This document shows, in pieces, positions 7,107-14,572 of a DNA stretch of 17,780 nucleotides. The position numbers and the translations under genes are program-made. This DNA is from Bacteriovoracaceae bacterium UBA2394 (GTDB taxonomy: Bacteria; Bdellovibrionota; UBA2394): contig DDSI01000247.1 of NCBI GenBank assembly GCA_002343335.1, positions 1 through 17,780 of the forward strand, given 5' to 3'. A model generated the notes under the pieces. The model worked only from the letters and a program-made list of their open reading frames with translations. It did no database searches and was not told where the DNA came from. Numbering within the stretch: position 1 is the stretch's first letter; every line of letters starts with the position of its first letter.

Positions 7107-8374
7107 CAAGAAATGCCCCAGTGCGAAGCAAGTTGAACGGAAGATCGCACGGCGTCTTCATGAAATCCGTAACCGAAATAGCTTCCGCAAAAATATGTTC
7201 GTCGATTCCCTTGTAAACGACTGAGTTGATGTTGAGAGGCCAGTGATTTCAAATCATACGTTGGATGGGTATAGTCGATTTCCTTTAGAATACTGCTTTG
7301 ATCAATGAGAGCGGCTCGATTGAGCGTAACGCAATAGTTCTTCGTAGAACGAAGCCCTTGAAGGCGATTCATGTGATAGGTCATCGAACAAGGACCGTCG
7401 GGCGAAACAGTCTTTTCGCGAACATAGTTCCACGATGCCCACGCGCGTCGATTGGGCGGTAAGACGGATGAATCGGTATGGAGAATAGTGCGATTTTTTT
7501 GATAGGTCCAAGAGCCGAGGAGAAGGGCTTCATCTTGGGTGGCCTCATCCCCTAAAAGGTTTCGCGCTTCATCCGCATGCGTGGCGATCACGACGTAATC
7601 AAATATTTTGGGAGCCGCGTCTGCACTATGAATTACCACCTCATTCGCTTTTCGTTCCAGCCGCGTGATTTTTGATTTCAAATGCACCGTGCCTTTAAAA
7701 GTTTTAGAGAATGCTTTCAGATAGGAATGAGATCCGCCCTCGACCGTCATCCATTGGGGCCGATCCTGCAATGTTAAGAGTCCGTGATTCTTGAAAAATT
7801 GAAGTAAGGTAACTGCAGGAAAATCGAGCATCTCTTTGCGACTCGTGGACCAAATGGCCGAGCCCATCGGAATGAGATAGTTTCGAATGAAATAAGGTTT
7901 AAATCGGTTTCTCTCCAAGTAAGTGCCCAGAGCTTCTTCCGTCTTAAGATCTTCTTCTAAGTCTGTCATTCCTTGTCGGCCAAATCGAAGAATTTCAAAG
8001 ATGAGCTTTAAGAATTCGGCATTGAAAAGATTGGAGGGTTGAGCAAACAGTCCCAGCAGGTCGGTTCCAGCATATTGCAGATCTGTAACTTCGTCATAAA
8101 ACCCAAACGACATGTCACTCTTACGAGTAGGAATCTTCAGTTGACGAAGAAATTCCAGAAAGTGGGGATAAGTCTTATCATTGCAAACGATAAAGCCGGT
8201 ATCAATGGCGAGGCCTTCATCGGGACCGCGGTCCACAACAATAGTATTCGTATGTCCGCCCAAGCGATCTTGCTTTTCAAAGAGCTCAATCTCAAATTTT
8301 CTCTGAAGAAGATGGGAGGCCACGATGCCCGCGACGCCCGAGCCTATGACCGCAATTTTTCCCCTTACATTCAC
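7103..8374 (-). CDS. FAD-dependent amine-oxidase-like oxidoreductase (COG2907-like)
   Basis: A 423-residue flavoprotein. The N-terminus carries the dinucleotide-binding fold: IAVIGSGVAGIVAS with G11, G13 and G16, acidic E33 at the end of strand 2, and RLGGHTNT just after. The C-terminus has the FAD-closing motif FCGSYFGYGFHEDAVRSS. This is the protein usually found beside DUF1365 and CFA-synthase-like genes, often called NAD/FAD-binding protein or COG2907. In Rhodobacter such partners are needed to convert methylated acyl chains to furan fatty acids, which suggests it acts on the product of the downstream methyltransferase; here that is inference. The start is a GTG at 8374, 12 bp after the tandem stop of the SRPBCC-epimerase gene, without a visible Shine-Dalgarno. 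The end overlaps the next gene by 4 bp. Confidence 0.92.
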   Translation of the reverse strand: MNVRGKIAVIGSGVAGIVASHLLQRKFEIELFEKQDRLGGHTNTIVVDRGPDEGLAIDTGFIVCNDKTYPHFLEFLRQLKIPTRKSDMSFGFYDEVTDLQYAGTDLLGLFAQPSNLFNAEFLKLIFEILRFGRQGMTDLEEDLKTEEALGTYLERNRFKPYFIRNYLIPMGSAIWSTSRKEMLDFPAVTLLQFFKNHGLLTLQDRPQWMTVEGGSHSYLKAFSKTFKGTVHLKSKITRLERKANEVVIHSADAAPKIFDYVVIATHADEARNLLGDEATQDEALLLGSWTYQKNRTILHTDSSVLPPNRRAWASWNYVREKTVSPDGPCSMTYHMNRLQGLRSTKNYCVTLNRAALIDQSSILKEIDYTHPTYDLKSLASQHQLSRLQGNRRTYFCGSYFGYGFHEDAVRSSVQLASHWGISW

Positions 8375-8386
8375 GACGATAATTTA

Positions 8387-9754
8387 CTAAACGCCTAACA
8401 AATGAGCGAGTGTCGCTTGAAGATCTGTATGTTCAAAGGGGAATCGAGCTTGACTTAGTTTGTGGGGCACGACCCGCTTCGAATCTAAAAGCAAATCCTC
8501 CGCCATTTCCCCGAAGAAATGTTTGAGAAATGAGGCCGGTGCAGGAATGCCAACCGGTCTTCGAAGTACACTCGCTAAAGTCTTGGTAAATTGGGTATTT
8601 CGAATCGGAGTAGGACTTACAAAATTAACGGGTCCTTCCAAACTTGTTTCATGAATACAAAATAGCATTCCCCGTATCACATCCTCTAATGCGATCCAGC
8701 TCATCAATTGATCCCCGGAGCCAACGCGTCCCGCTACTCCCACGCGAAAGGCGGGAAGCATCGCTCCCAATGCGCCTCCTCGAGGATCTAGAATAATTCC
8801 AAACCTTGGATGCACCACTCGAATTCCAGCCATACGAGCGGGCGAAGCTGCAGCTTCCCACTGCCGACAGACATCGGCCAGAAATCCTCGACCTGCGTCA
8901 CCTTGGGATTCATCCAGTATCTGCTCGCCATTTCCTAGTCCGTAAAATCCGGAGGCGGATGTGGAAATAAAAATGGAAGGCTTTCGTTCCAAACGTGAAA
9001 GAGCATCCGCGAGATGTCTTGTCGTGATGACTCTAGATTCTAGAATTGAGGACTTCTTTTCCACAGTCCATTTTTGTCCCGCGATAGATTCTCCCGACAG
9101 ATTGATGACCGCGTCGAACCCTTCGTATGCAGCCAAGTTTGTAAGGGGCTTTGTTGGGTCCCAAAGAATTTCACCCTCCTTCGCGTTTTTTCGGACGAGG
9201 CGTGTGACGTGATGGCCTCCTGTCGTCAGAAAGGGAACGAGTTGAGACCCAACGAAGCCCGAAGCTCCGGAGATCAAAACTCTCTTGGGTTGCTGAGAGT
9301 ATCGACGATGAAAATCGAGATCGCTTACCAACGTGGCATGACGGAAATGAAAGACTCGCTTCAAATTCTTTTCGGCGTAACCTTTCAATAACTTTGAAAA
9401 AGGGGGAATATAGTCGACTCGATCGGTGAGACGCGATTGACGTCCTGGTAAAGACTCAAAACGATGCAAGTGAACCCACTTCTCAAAGGGTCCTTTAACT
9501 TGCTCGTCGCAAAATTGTTTATTCTTTTGATAACCAAAATGCCGAGCTAACCAAGGCGTGCGGAGCGGGCCAAAGTGCAGTTCAAATTCAACCTCGCCAC
9601 CGTCCTCAATCGTACCCTTTCTCTTGGTGACCGTTGCCCGTTGCCAAGGAGGCATCATTCTTTCGACAGCCCCCCGCCTTTCATGCCAGGCAAAAGCGGC
9701 TTCAACCGACTCAGGAAGGACGACCGACTTCTCGAAAACTTGGCCTTGTTTCAT
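8387..9754 (-). CDS. SRPBCC domain + TIGR01777 NAD-dependent epimerase fusion
   Basis: A 455-residue fusion. Residues about 5-150 look like an SRPBCC (START/polyketide-cyclase-like) ligand-binding domain: VVLPESVEAAFAWHER, the MPPWQRATV segment, and a DRVDYIPPF strand. Residues about 157-455 are an extended short-chain dehydrogenase of the TIGR01777 (YfcH/SDR39U1) type: the NAD(P) loop GASGFVG (163-169), NLSGESIAGQKWT (218-230), SASGFYG (266-272) and a PRFGIILDPRGG motif. The substrate is unknown. The SRPBCC half may present a hydrophobic ligand to the enzyme half, a fusion seen in other bacteria. The ATG overlaps the stop of the histidine phosphatase gene (ATGA). The stop is a tandem TAG-TAA, 12 bp before the amine oxidase start. 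Confidence 0.92.
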   Translation of the reverse strand: MKQGQVFEKSVVLPESVEAAFAWHERRGAVERMMPPWQRATVTKRKGTIEDGGEVEFELHFGPLRTPWLARHFGYQKNKQFCDEQVKGPFEKWVHLHRFESLPGRQSRLTDRVDYIPPFSKLLKGYAEKNLKRVFHFRHATLVSDLDFHRRYSQQPKRVLISGASGFVGSQLVPFLTTGGHHVTRLVRKNAKEGEILWDPTKPLTNLAAYEGFDAVINLSGESIAGQKWTVEKKSSILESRVITTRHLADALSRLERKPSIFISTSASGFYGLGNGEQILDESQGDAGRGFLADVCRQWEAAASPARMAGIRVVHPRFGIILDPRGGALGAMLPAFRVGVAGRVGSGDQLMSWIALEDVIRGMLFCIHETSLEGPVNFVSPTPIRNTQFTKTLASVLRRPVGIPAPASFLKHFFGEMAEDLLLDSKRVVPHKLSQARFPFEHTDLQATLAHLLGV

Positions 9755-10242
9755 AGGAGTTCTTGGTGAACCTCCACTGCGACTAAAGATTTTTGAGCCG
9801 TTAATTCAAGCCAAATGACGCCACCCTTTTTGAGATCTTGATGTTGTCCGATCGCCAAATAGACAAACTCAGGGATCCAATCACCGTGAGAGCAAGCCAA
9901 CGTGTAGGGATTGGCACTCTTTTTCCACTCCTCCAAAAACTTTTGAATGCGCATCTTAAACAGCGCTTCGGATTGCCCCTCCTGCTCATCCAGTAGTGGA
10001 TTGATCCGAACTTCCGAGCCTTGCTGAATGGAAAGTGGTTCCAGCGTCTCACGACAACGTGCCTTGGGGCTCGAAAGAAATTCCCACTTTGCATTTGGAA
10101 ACTTCTTCAAAACATATCGCGTTAAGGCTCGCGCTTGTTCCCAGCCTTTTCCGCTCAGTCCGTTGTCGTTGGATCGATCGTGGAGTTCCCGATGGGCATG
10201 ACGGGCGAGAAGCAAAACCCGATTGAACGCAGGATCTGTCAC
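9751..10242 (-). CDS. SixA-like histidine phosphatase
   Basis: A compact 163-residue member of the histidine phosphatase (phosphoglycerate mutase-like) superfamily, the size of SixA. The motif is RHAHR (R14, H15) instead of the classic RHG, a common variant. H15 would be the phosphorylated nucleophile and H119 in CSHGDW the second core histidine, with SSPKAR giving the phosphate-binding R62. GLSGKGWEQA is the usual loop after the first strand. SixA removes phosphate from phosphohistidine proteins; the substrate here is not determined. The start is a GTG (10242) with no clear Shine-Dalgarno, 51 bp after the RdgB-like gene. That gap is the largest in the minus-strand run and the only one with room for an internal promoter. 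It overlaps the next gene by ATGA. Confidence 0.88.
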   Translation of the reverse strand: MTDPAFNRVLLLARHAHRELHDRSNDNGLSGKGWEQARALTRYVLKKFPNAKWEFLSSPKARCRETLEPLSIQQGSEVRINPLLDEQEGQSEALFKMRIQKFLEEWKKSANPYTLACSHGDWIPEFVYLAIGQHQDLKKGGVIWLELTAQKSLVAVEVHQELL

Positions 10243-10293
10243 GGATCTAAGTGTAACTAAAAATTTCCAAGTAGCCAGCTTAGGAGGTCGGAT

Positions 10294-10821
10294 TTAGCCT
10301 TTGGACTGGAAATGTCCTTTCCAAATTTTGAGAGGCTCACACACCATGGAGGCTTTGTTCTTAAGAAAGGCTTGAACAGCGTGATAGCGCGCATTGTATT
10401 GGTTTTGCATTTCTTCGGCTAAAGTCTTATGGGATCCCTCAGGAAGAAAGTAGGGATTAAAACCAAATCCCTTTCCGCGAGCCTCCACTATTTTTCCGGG
10501 AACATCCCCTCGAAAAATGTGGATCTTTCCTCTGCGATGAATGCCCAACATGCAAATGAAGTTTGCCTTTTTTCCCACAAAATCTTTCATATGTTCGATA
10601 TACCATTTCACGTTGATACCCACTTGAGCTCCCTCAATGTCGAGGGACGTGTCGTCCACAAGCACCTCTTCGAATTGAGAAGCTTTATATCGTATAATCG
10701 TGATGGCATCGGCTTCGGGTTCGGGAAGATCTTCCACCCGAGAAACCACTTCCATATTAAGGAGCTTGCGGAATTCTTCGAGCTTATCTGCATTGCCGGT
10801 GTTGATGGTAAGTTTAGCCAT
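10294..10821 (-). CDS. ITPA/RdgB (HAM1)-like non-canonical purine NTP pyrophosphatase
   Basis: A 175-residue protein of the Maf/HAM1 superfamily. These enzymes hydrolyse ITP, dITP and XTP to monophosphates to keep deaminated purines out of nucleic acids. Visible are the entry motif TGNADKLEEF (8-17), the metal-site strand VDDTSLDIEG, a GINVKWYIE segment resembling eukaryotic ITPA, FRGDVPGKIVEARG, and GFGFNPYFLPEG followed by KTLAEE. Two conserved signatures are altered. The usual G[YW]DP reads FNP, and the SHR of the closing helix reads YHA (in NARYHAVQAF). Both positions contact the purine base in known structures, so specificity may differ. The gene lies 24 bp after ppk1 and 51 bp before the SixA-like gene. 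Confidence 0.85.
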   Translation of the reverse strand: MAKLTINTGNADKLEEFRKLLNMEVVSRVEDLPEPEADAITIIRYKASQFEEVLVDDTSLDIEGAQVGINVKWYIEHMKDFVGKKANFICMLGIHRRGKIHIFRGDVPGKIVEARGKGFGFNPYFLPEGSHKTLAEEMQNQYNARYHAVQAFLKNKASMVCEPLKIWKGHFQSKG

Positions 10822-10831
10822 GAAGTTTCAT

Positions 10832-10843
10832 TTTTCATGAAAA
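10832..10843. repeat. 12-bp perfect palindrome between ppk1 and the RdgB-like gene
   Basis: TTTTCATGAAAA is a perfect palindrome lying in the 24-bp gap between the ppk1 stop codon and the RdgB-like start codon. It is too short to form a stable hairpin and could be a protein-binding half-site pair or chance in an AT-rich gap. No second copy was noticed near other starts in this window. Confidence 0.25.
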
Positions 10844-10845
10844 TC

Positions 10846-13005
10846 TTACGAAGGGCTAGCGGGTTTCTGGGAATTGAAAAGAGGCGTTCCTTGATATCCA
10901 TTTTGCGACAACTCTTCGAATACATTCTGCGCATTTACATTCTTCTTTTCCAAAATCAAAGGGAGCGCCACTTTATCACCTATTCGAAGCTGTGCGACGC
11001 TGCGCTTGCGCCACGTCCCTTGAGGAACGAGTTCCCGAGCTTTCACGGTGTCGAGAAGGTAAATAGGAATTAGAACTTCCTCTAAATATTGATAGATCCT
11101 TGAGTCCAGAACGGGGAAGGCGATTTCGAGTCTGGAAAAGAAATTTCGAGGCATCCAATCTGCGCTCGACAGATAAAGTGATTTGGAATTTTCAAAATAA
11201 TAGATTCGGGAATGCTCTAAAAAGCGGTCTACGATGCTCACCACTCGGATATTTTCACTGAGACCCTTAACTCCTGGAATCAAGGAGCAAGCCCCGCGCA
11301 CGACCAAATCGATCTGCACGCCCGCTTGAGAGGCCTCATAAAGTTGAGCCACGATGGCTTCATCAACAAGGGCATTCATCTTGGCAAAAATCTTCGCTTT
11401 CTTTCCTGCCTTCGCAGCTTCGACCTCCGCCTGGATAAGGCTCATGAGTTTTCGGTGAAGACGCGAAGGTGCGGAAACCAAGTGTTTAAAAGTCGAGGGT
11501 TCCTTTCGCGCGGTGACAGAATCAAAAAATTGCTTCACGTCCAATCCAATCTCTTGATTGCCCGAGATAATCGCAAGGTCGGTATATTGCCTTGCCGTCG
11601 CAGCATTATAATTTCCAGTGGAGAGATGAGAATAGTAACGAGGGCCGTCATTTTCTATGCGGGTGACGAGAGTGAGTTTGGCGTGTAACTTCAATTTCCC
11701 AAAACCAAAGGAGACTTGAACGCCCACTTTGCGAAGATCGTCGGCCAATTGTAAATTGTTCAACTCATCAAATCGGGCGCGAAGTTCAATGACCACGCGA
11801 ATTCGCTTTTTCTTTGCGGCTCCTTTGAGAGCATCGATGACGGGCGAGAGAGCATCGACGCGATAAACGGTGAGATCGATTTGCTCCACTTTCGAATCGG
11901 CGCAAGCCTCTCGAATAAAGGCGACATAGTTATCGAAGGAGTCATAAGGATGATGGAGCAAGAAATCACGAGTTTGAAGACGTTCGAACATCTTTTCGGT
12001 GCGTTTAAACTCTCGGAGAGTATGAGAGTGAAGCGAAGGAAACTTAAGCGGAGTTTTGGCCGGATGTTTTTCAGGGACCTGTTGATAAAGTGTCCATAGG
12101 CCGCTCAAGCTCATCGTATTCTGAGACGAAATAATTTGACCCGGCTCGAAGCGAAAAAGATGAAGAGCCTTCTGCAGAATTTGAGGAGGAATGTTCCCAC
12201 TCCATTGTAACCTTGCGGGACGTCCTTTTTCTCGTGTTCGAATAGAGGTGCGGACGAGATCAGGGATGGATTCCGAATCCACATCAGAAATTTCCACGCT
12301 AAGATCACCATCTCGAGTGAGTCTGAGAATTCCAAGCTGTCCTCGATTGAAGCCAAAAGCTTCTGCCAAATGACTTTGAATGAGATCATCTAAGAAAAAT
12401 ACATGGAGTGCAGAGGATTTCGCGGTGGGATGCACGATCACGGTAGGAAGATTCTTTGGCAGAGGCATCCAATATTCAGGGTGCAAGTACACGCCCCATT
12501 GTAGATTTTCTAAACCAGACAGTTGTTGAAGGGCGTACGGTTGAAAGGGACCGAGAAGGGGAAAGATTTGGTCCAAAAATATTTTCTTACCTAAAGCGTA
12601 TTCAGGTGTGTCTTTCGCGGCGCCTCGCACCATGTGAATGTCGGACTGAGCCAATTCGACGCTTAAATGTTGAAGAGTTTCCTTCTGGCGATTCACAAAT
12701 TTCGCGACCGCATCCAAAATATTTTGGCGTATACGAATGAGGCGCTTTTCTAACTTCAGATCCGATTTCGAGGCATTGGAGATCGACCGATTTAAGCTTG
12801 AGAAGCGAATCATGAAAAATTCATCGAGATTCGATTGGGTGATCGCTAAAAACTTACATCGCTCTAAAAGAGGATTTGCGGCGAGACGCGATTCTGCAAG
12901 CACGCGTTCATTGAACTGCAGCCAACTCAGATCCCGATGCACGAAAGGAGCATTTCGGGCCCCCAAGAGGGAGGGCAACGTTGGAAGTAGAACTTCAGGT
13001 CCCAT
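10846..13005 (-). CDS. ppk: Polyphosphate kinase 1
   Basis: Reversibly transfers the gamma-phosphate of ATP onto inorganic polyphosphate. At 719 residues it is slightly longer than E. coli Ppk (688) and carries all four domains. The N-terminal domain begins FVHRDLSWLQFNERVL (21-36) with ITQSNLDEFFMIR. The two catalytic phospholipase-D-like domains follow, with H441 in KLHAKL (the autophosphorylated histidine, E. coli H435) and H598 in FLEHSRIYYF (E. coli H592). YSHLSTGNYN, RGACSLIPGVKGLSENIRV and SSADWMPRNFFSR are near-canonical. The usual IKQTLYR strand reads IDLTVYR, keeping the arginine (R382). It is the first gene of the ten-gene minus-strand run and diverges from ppx, placing polymer synthesis and breakdown side by side. 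A GAGAG lies a few bases before the ATG. Confidence 0.96.
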   Translation of the reverse strand: MGPEVLLPTLPSLLGARNAPFVHRDLSWLQFNERVLAESRLAANPLLERCKFLAITQSNLDEFFMIRFSSLNRSISNASKSDLKLEKRLIRIRQNILDAVAKFVNRQKETLQHLSVELAQSDIHMVRGAAKDTPEYALGKKIFLDQIFPLLGPFQPYALQQLSGLENLQWGVYLHPEYWMPLPKNLPTVIVHPTAKSSALHVFFLDDLIQSHLAEAFGFNRGQLGILRLTRDGDLSVEISDVDSESIPDLVRTSIRTREKGRPARLQWSGNIPPQILQKALHLFRFEPGQIISSQNTMSLSGLWTLYQQVPEKHPAKTPLKFPSLHSHTLREFKRTEKMFERLQTRDFLLHHPYDSFDNYVAFIREACADSKVEQIDLTVYRVDALSPVIDALKGAAKKKRIRVVIELRARFDELNNLQLADDLRKVGVQVSFGFGKLKLHAKLTLVTRIENDGPRYYSHLSTGNYNAATARQYTDLAIISGNQEIGLDVKQFFDSVTARKEPSTFKHLVSAPSRLHRKLMSLIQAEVEAAKAGKKAKIFAKMNALVDEAIVAQLYEASQAGVQIDLVVRGACSLIPGVKGLSENIRVVSIVDRFLEHSRIYYFENSKSLYLSSADWMPRNFFSRLEIAFPVLDSRIYQYLEEVLIPIYLLDTVKARELVPQGTWRKRSVAQLRIGDKVALPLILEKKNVNAQNVFEELSQNGYQGTPLFNSQKPASPS

Positions 13006-13054
13006 TTCTCTCGTGCTAAGGTAGGGAGGAGTTGGAGACTAGGCTAGGGTTTAA
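13006..13054. promoter_or_regulatory. 49-bp divergent control region between ppk1 and ppx
   Basis: The two divergent start codons are 49 bp apart, so promoters for both must overlap here or reach into coding sequence. On the plus strand the gap is purine-rich, with repeated G runs (GGTAGGGAGGAGTTGG and then CTAGGCTAGGG). The last AGGG (13046-13049) is the ppx Shine-Dalgarno, five bases before the ATG. I could not find a convincing -35/-10 pair for either direction. This is the expected position of the promoter for the whole minus-strand operon. Confidence 0.45.
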
Positions 13055-14572
13055 ATGAGATTAGCCATTATCGATTTGGGCACGAATTCCGTGCGCTTTG
13101 ACGTCCACGAATTGGGGGCGGATCATCAGATTTACCGGCTTCATCGCGAAAAATTGATGATCCGGTTGGGGGAAGGCGTGTTTTTAAAGAACCGCTTAGA
13201 TCCTAAGGTAAGTAGAATTTGCGTGGACGCTTTTCGCAGCTTCAACCGCACCATCGAAGAGTTCCATGTGGATCGGGTGGTGGCTTTTGGTACGGCCGCA
13301 CTCCGCGAGGCAAAAGATGCAGACCGATTTATTCGCATGTTGCATAGAAAATGCGGGATCAAAGTAGAAATTATTTCCGGTGAGGAAGAGGCCCGGTTGA
13401 TTGCTCGCGGCGTGCTCGCGCGAGAGCAAGATCTGCGAGGAAATTTTGCTCTGGTAGACATTGGAGGGGGTAGCACCGAAATCACGGTTTGCTCTGGCCG
13501 TCGTATTTTGAAGTCCGCCAGTTTTTCGCTGGGGACCGCTCGGATGCAGCAACTTTATTTGAAAACGCATCCTCCTCAAATAGACCCAAAGACTCAGCGA
13601 CAGCCCTCCATTGAAGCATTGCGGCGGCATATTCGCGGTGTGTTGTTGTTTAAGTTGGTGTCAGAGGAGTGGCCAAAGGTGTCGCGAATTGTGGGATCCT
13701 CAGGAACTATTCGAGCGCTTGCTAAAATTTGCAAAAAGAAATCTGGCGAAGATTTTTTCAAACCAAAGGAGTTAGAGGGTCTCATTGCGGAAATGCGGAT
13801 GCGCGATCGGACTGAATTATTGCGAATACCCGGTATGGAGTCGCGACGCTCGGATATGATTCTTTCGGGAGCTATTCTTTTGCAGGAATGCATGTATGCG
13901 CTCCATGCGGAGAGGGTGCAACCTACGGAGTATTCTCTTCGAGATGGAATTTTAGATGAGGAAATTGAAAAGCTGCAAAATCGTAAATCCGCACTTTTGC
14001 AGAATCCTCTCAAAGATTTATTCAAGACGGCGTGTGATTTGGGCGCTCGACCCGAGGAGCTCAAGCAGGCGCTCAGAATCTCTGAGGAACTCTTTGATAA
14101 GCTAAAACCGGTGCATCGCCTGAAGCCCGAGTGGAAGGTGTATCTCATGGCAGCTAGTTTGCTTCACAATACAGGTCGCACGATAAGCCCGATCGATGCC
14201 GAAGCGCATTCGGCGTACATTGCTCGCTATTCAGACACTCCCTATTTTGAATTGTGGGAATCGAAACTTTTGGAAGAACTCACCTTCCACTGCGTGAATG
14301 GTAAAATCTCTAAAGCAGATATGCCATTTAAGAAGGATCGTATGCTCAGAATGGCTTTCTTGAAACTATTGGCAATGCTTCGAATCGCTGCCCCCCTGTC
14401 TTTCCAACGCGCACAACCGATCGTGATCGACAAAATCAAAGTCCAAGGAAAAAGCGTCCGCATTTTAATTTCGAAAAGATATTCACCGGAACTCGCGGTT
14501 TTGCGTGCCGATCAAAGAAGGGCTCTCTTTGAAGAAACGTTCCGAAAGCAATTATCTCTGGAGTTTTCTTAG
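13055..14572 (+). CDS. ppx: Exopolyphosphatase / guanosine pentaphosphatase (Ppx/GppA family)
   Basis: Releases terminal phosphate from polyphosphate and/or converts pppGpp to ppGpp. The two activities cannot be told apart by sequence here. The 505-residue protein is the long form with an HD-like C-terminal half. The N-terminal actin-like ATPase fold shows DLGTNSVRFDV (7-17), AFGTAALREAKD (77-88), the catalytic SGEEEARLI (108-116) and DIGGGSTE (135-142). The helical domain has LLRIPGMESRRSDMILSGA. The C-terminal part keeps AASLLHNTGRTIS and AHSAYIARYSDTPYF, which align with E. coli Ppx/GppA. The ATG has AGGG five bases upstream. It diverges from ppk1, and its TAG overlaps the GTG of the next gene by one base (TAGTG), indicating termination-reinitiation. 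Confidence 0.95.
   Translation: MRLAIIDLGTNSVRFDVHELGADHQIYRLHREKLMIRLGEGVFLKNRLDPKVSRICVDAFRSFNRTIEEFHVDRVVAFGTAALREAKDADRFIRMLHRKCGIKVEIISGEEEARLIARGVLAREQDLRGNFALVDIGGGSTEITVCSGRRILKSASFSLGTARMQQLYLKTHPPQIDPKTQRQPSIEALRRHIRGVLLFKLVSEEWPKVSRIVGSSGTIRALAKICKKKSGEDFFKPKELEGLIAEMRMRDRTELLRIPGMESRRSDMILSGAILLQECMYALHAERVQPTEYSLRDGILDEEIEKLQNRKSALLQNPLKDLFKTACDLGARPEELKQALRISEELFDKLKPVHRLKPEWKVYLMAASLLHNTGRTISPIDAEAHSAYIARYSDTPYFELWESKLLEELTFHCVNGKISKADMPFKKDRMLRMAFLKLLAMLRIAAPLSFQRAQPIVIDKIKVQGKSVRILISKRYSPELAVLRADQRRALFEETFRKQLSLEFS

Noticed and set aside
6693..7136. 147-codon open frame on the plus strand
   Set aside because: Antisense to the DUF1365 part of the fusion gene, with no ribosome site or recognisable motif.
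10429..11073. 214-codon open frame on the plus strand
   Set aside because: It lies wholly antisense to the RdgB-like gene and the end of ppk1, both with strong family motifs, and its translation looks like a reverse-frame shadow.
13019..13050. G-quadruplex in the ppk1-ppx gap
   Set aside because: Mostly two-G runs with uneven loops; too weak to list as a feature.
13594..14148. 184-codon open frame on the minus strand
   Set aside because: Antisense inside ppx; serine/arginine-rich composition typical of a shadow frame, with no start signal.
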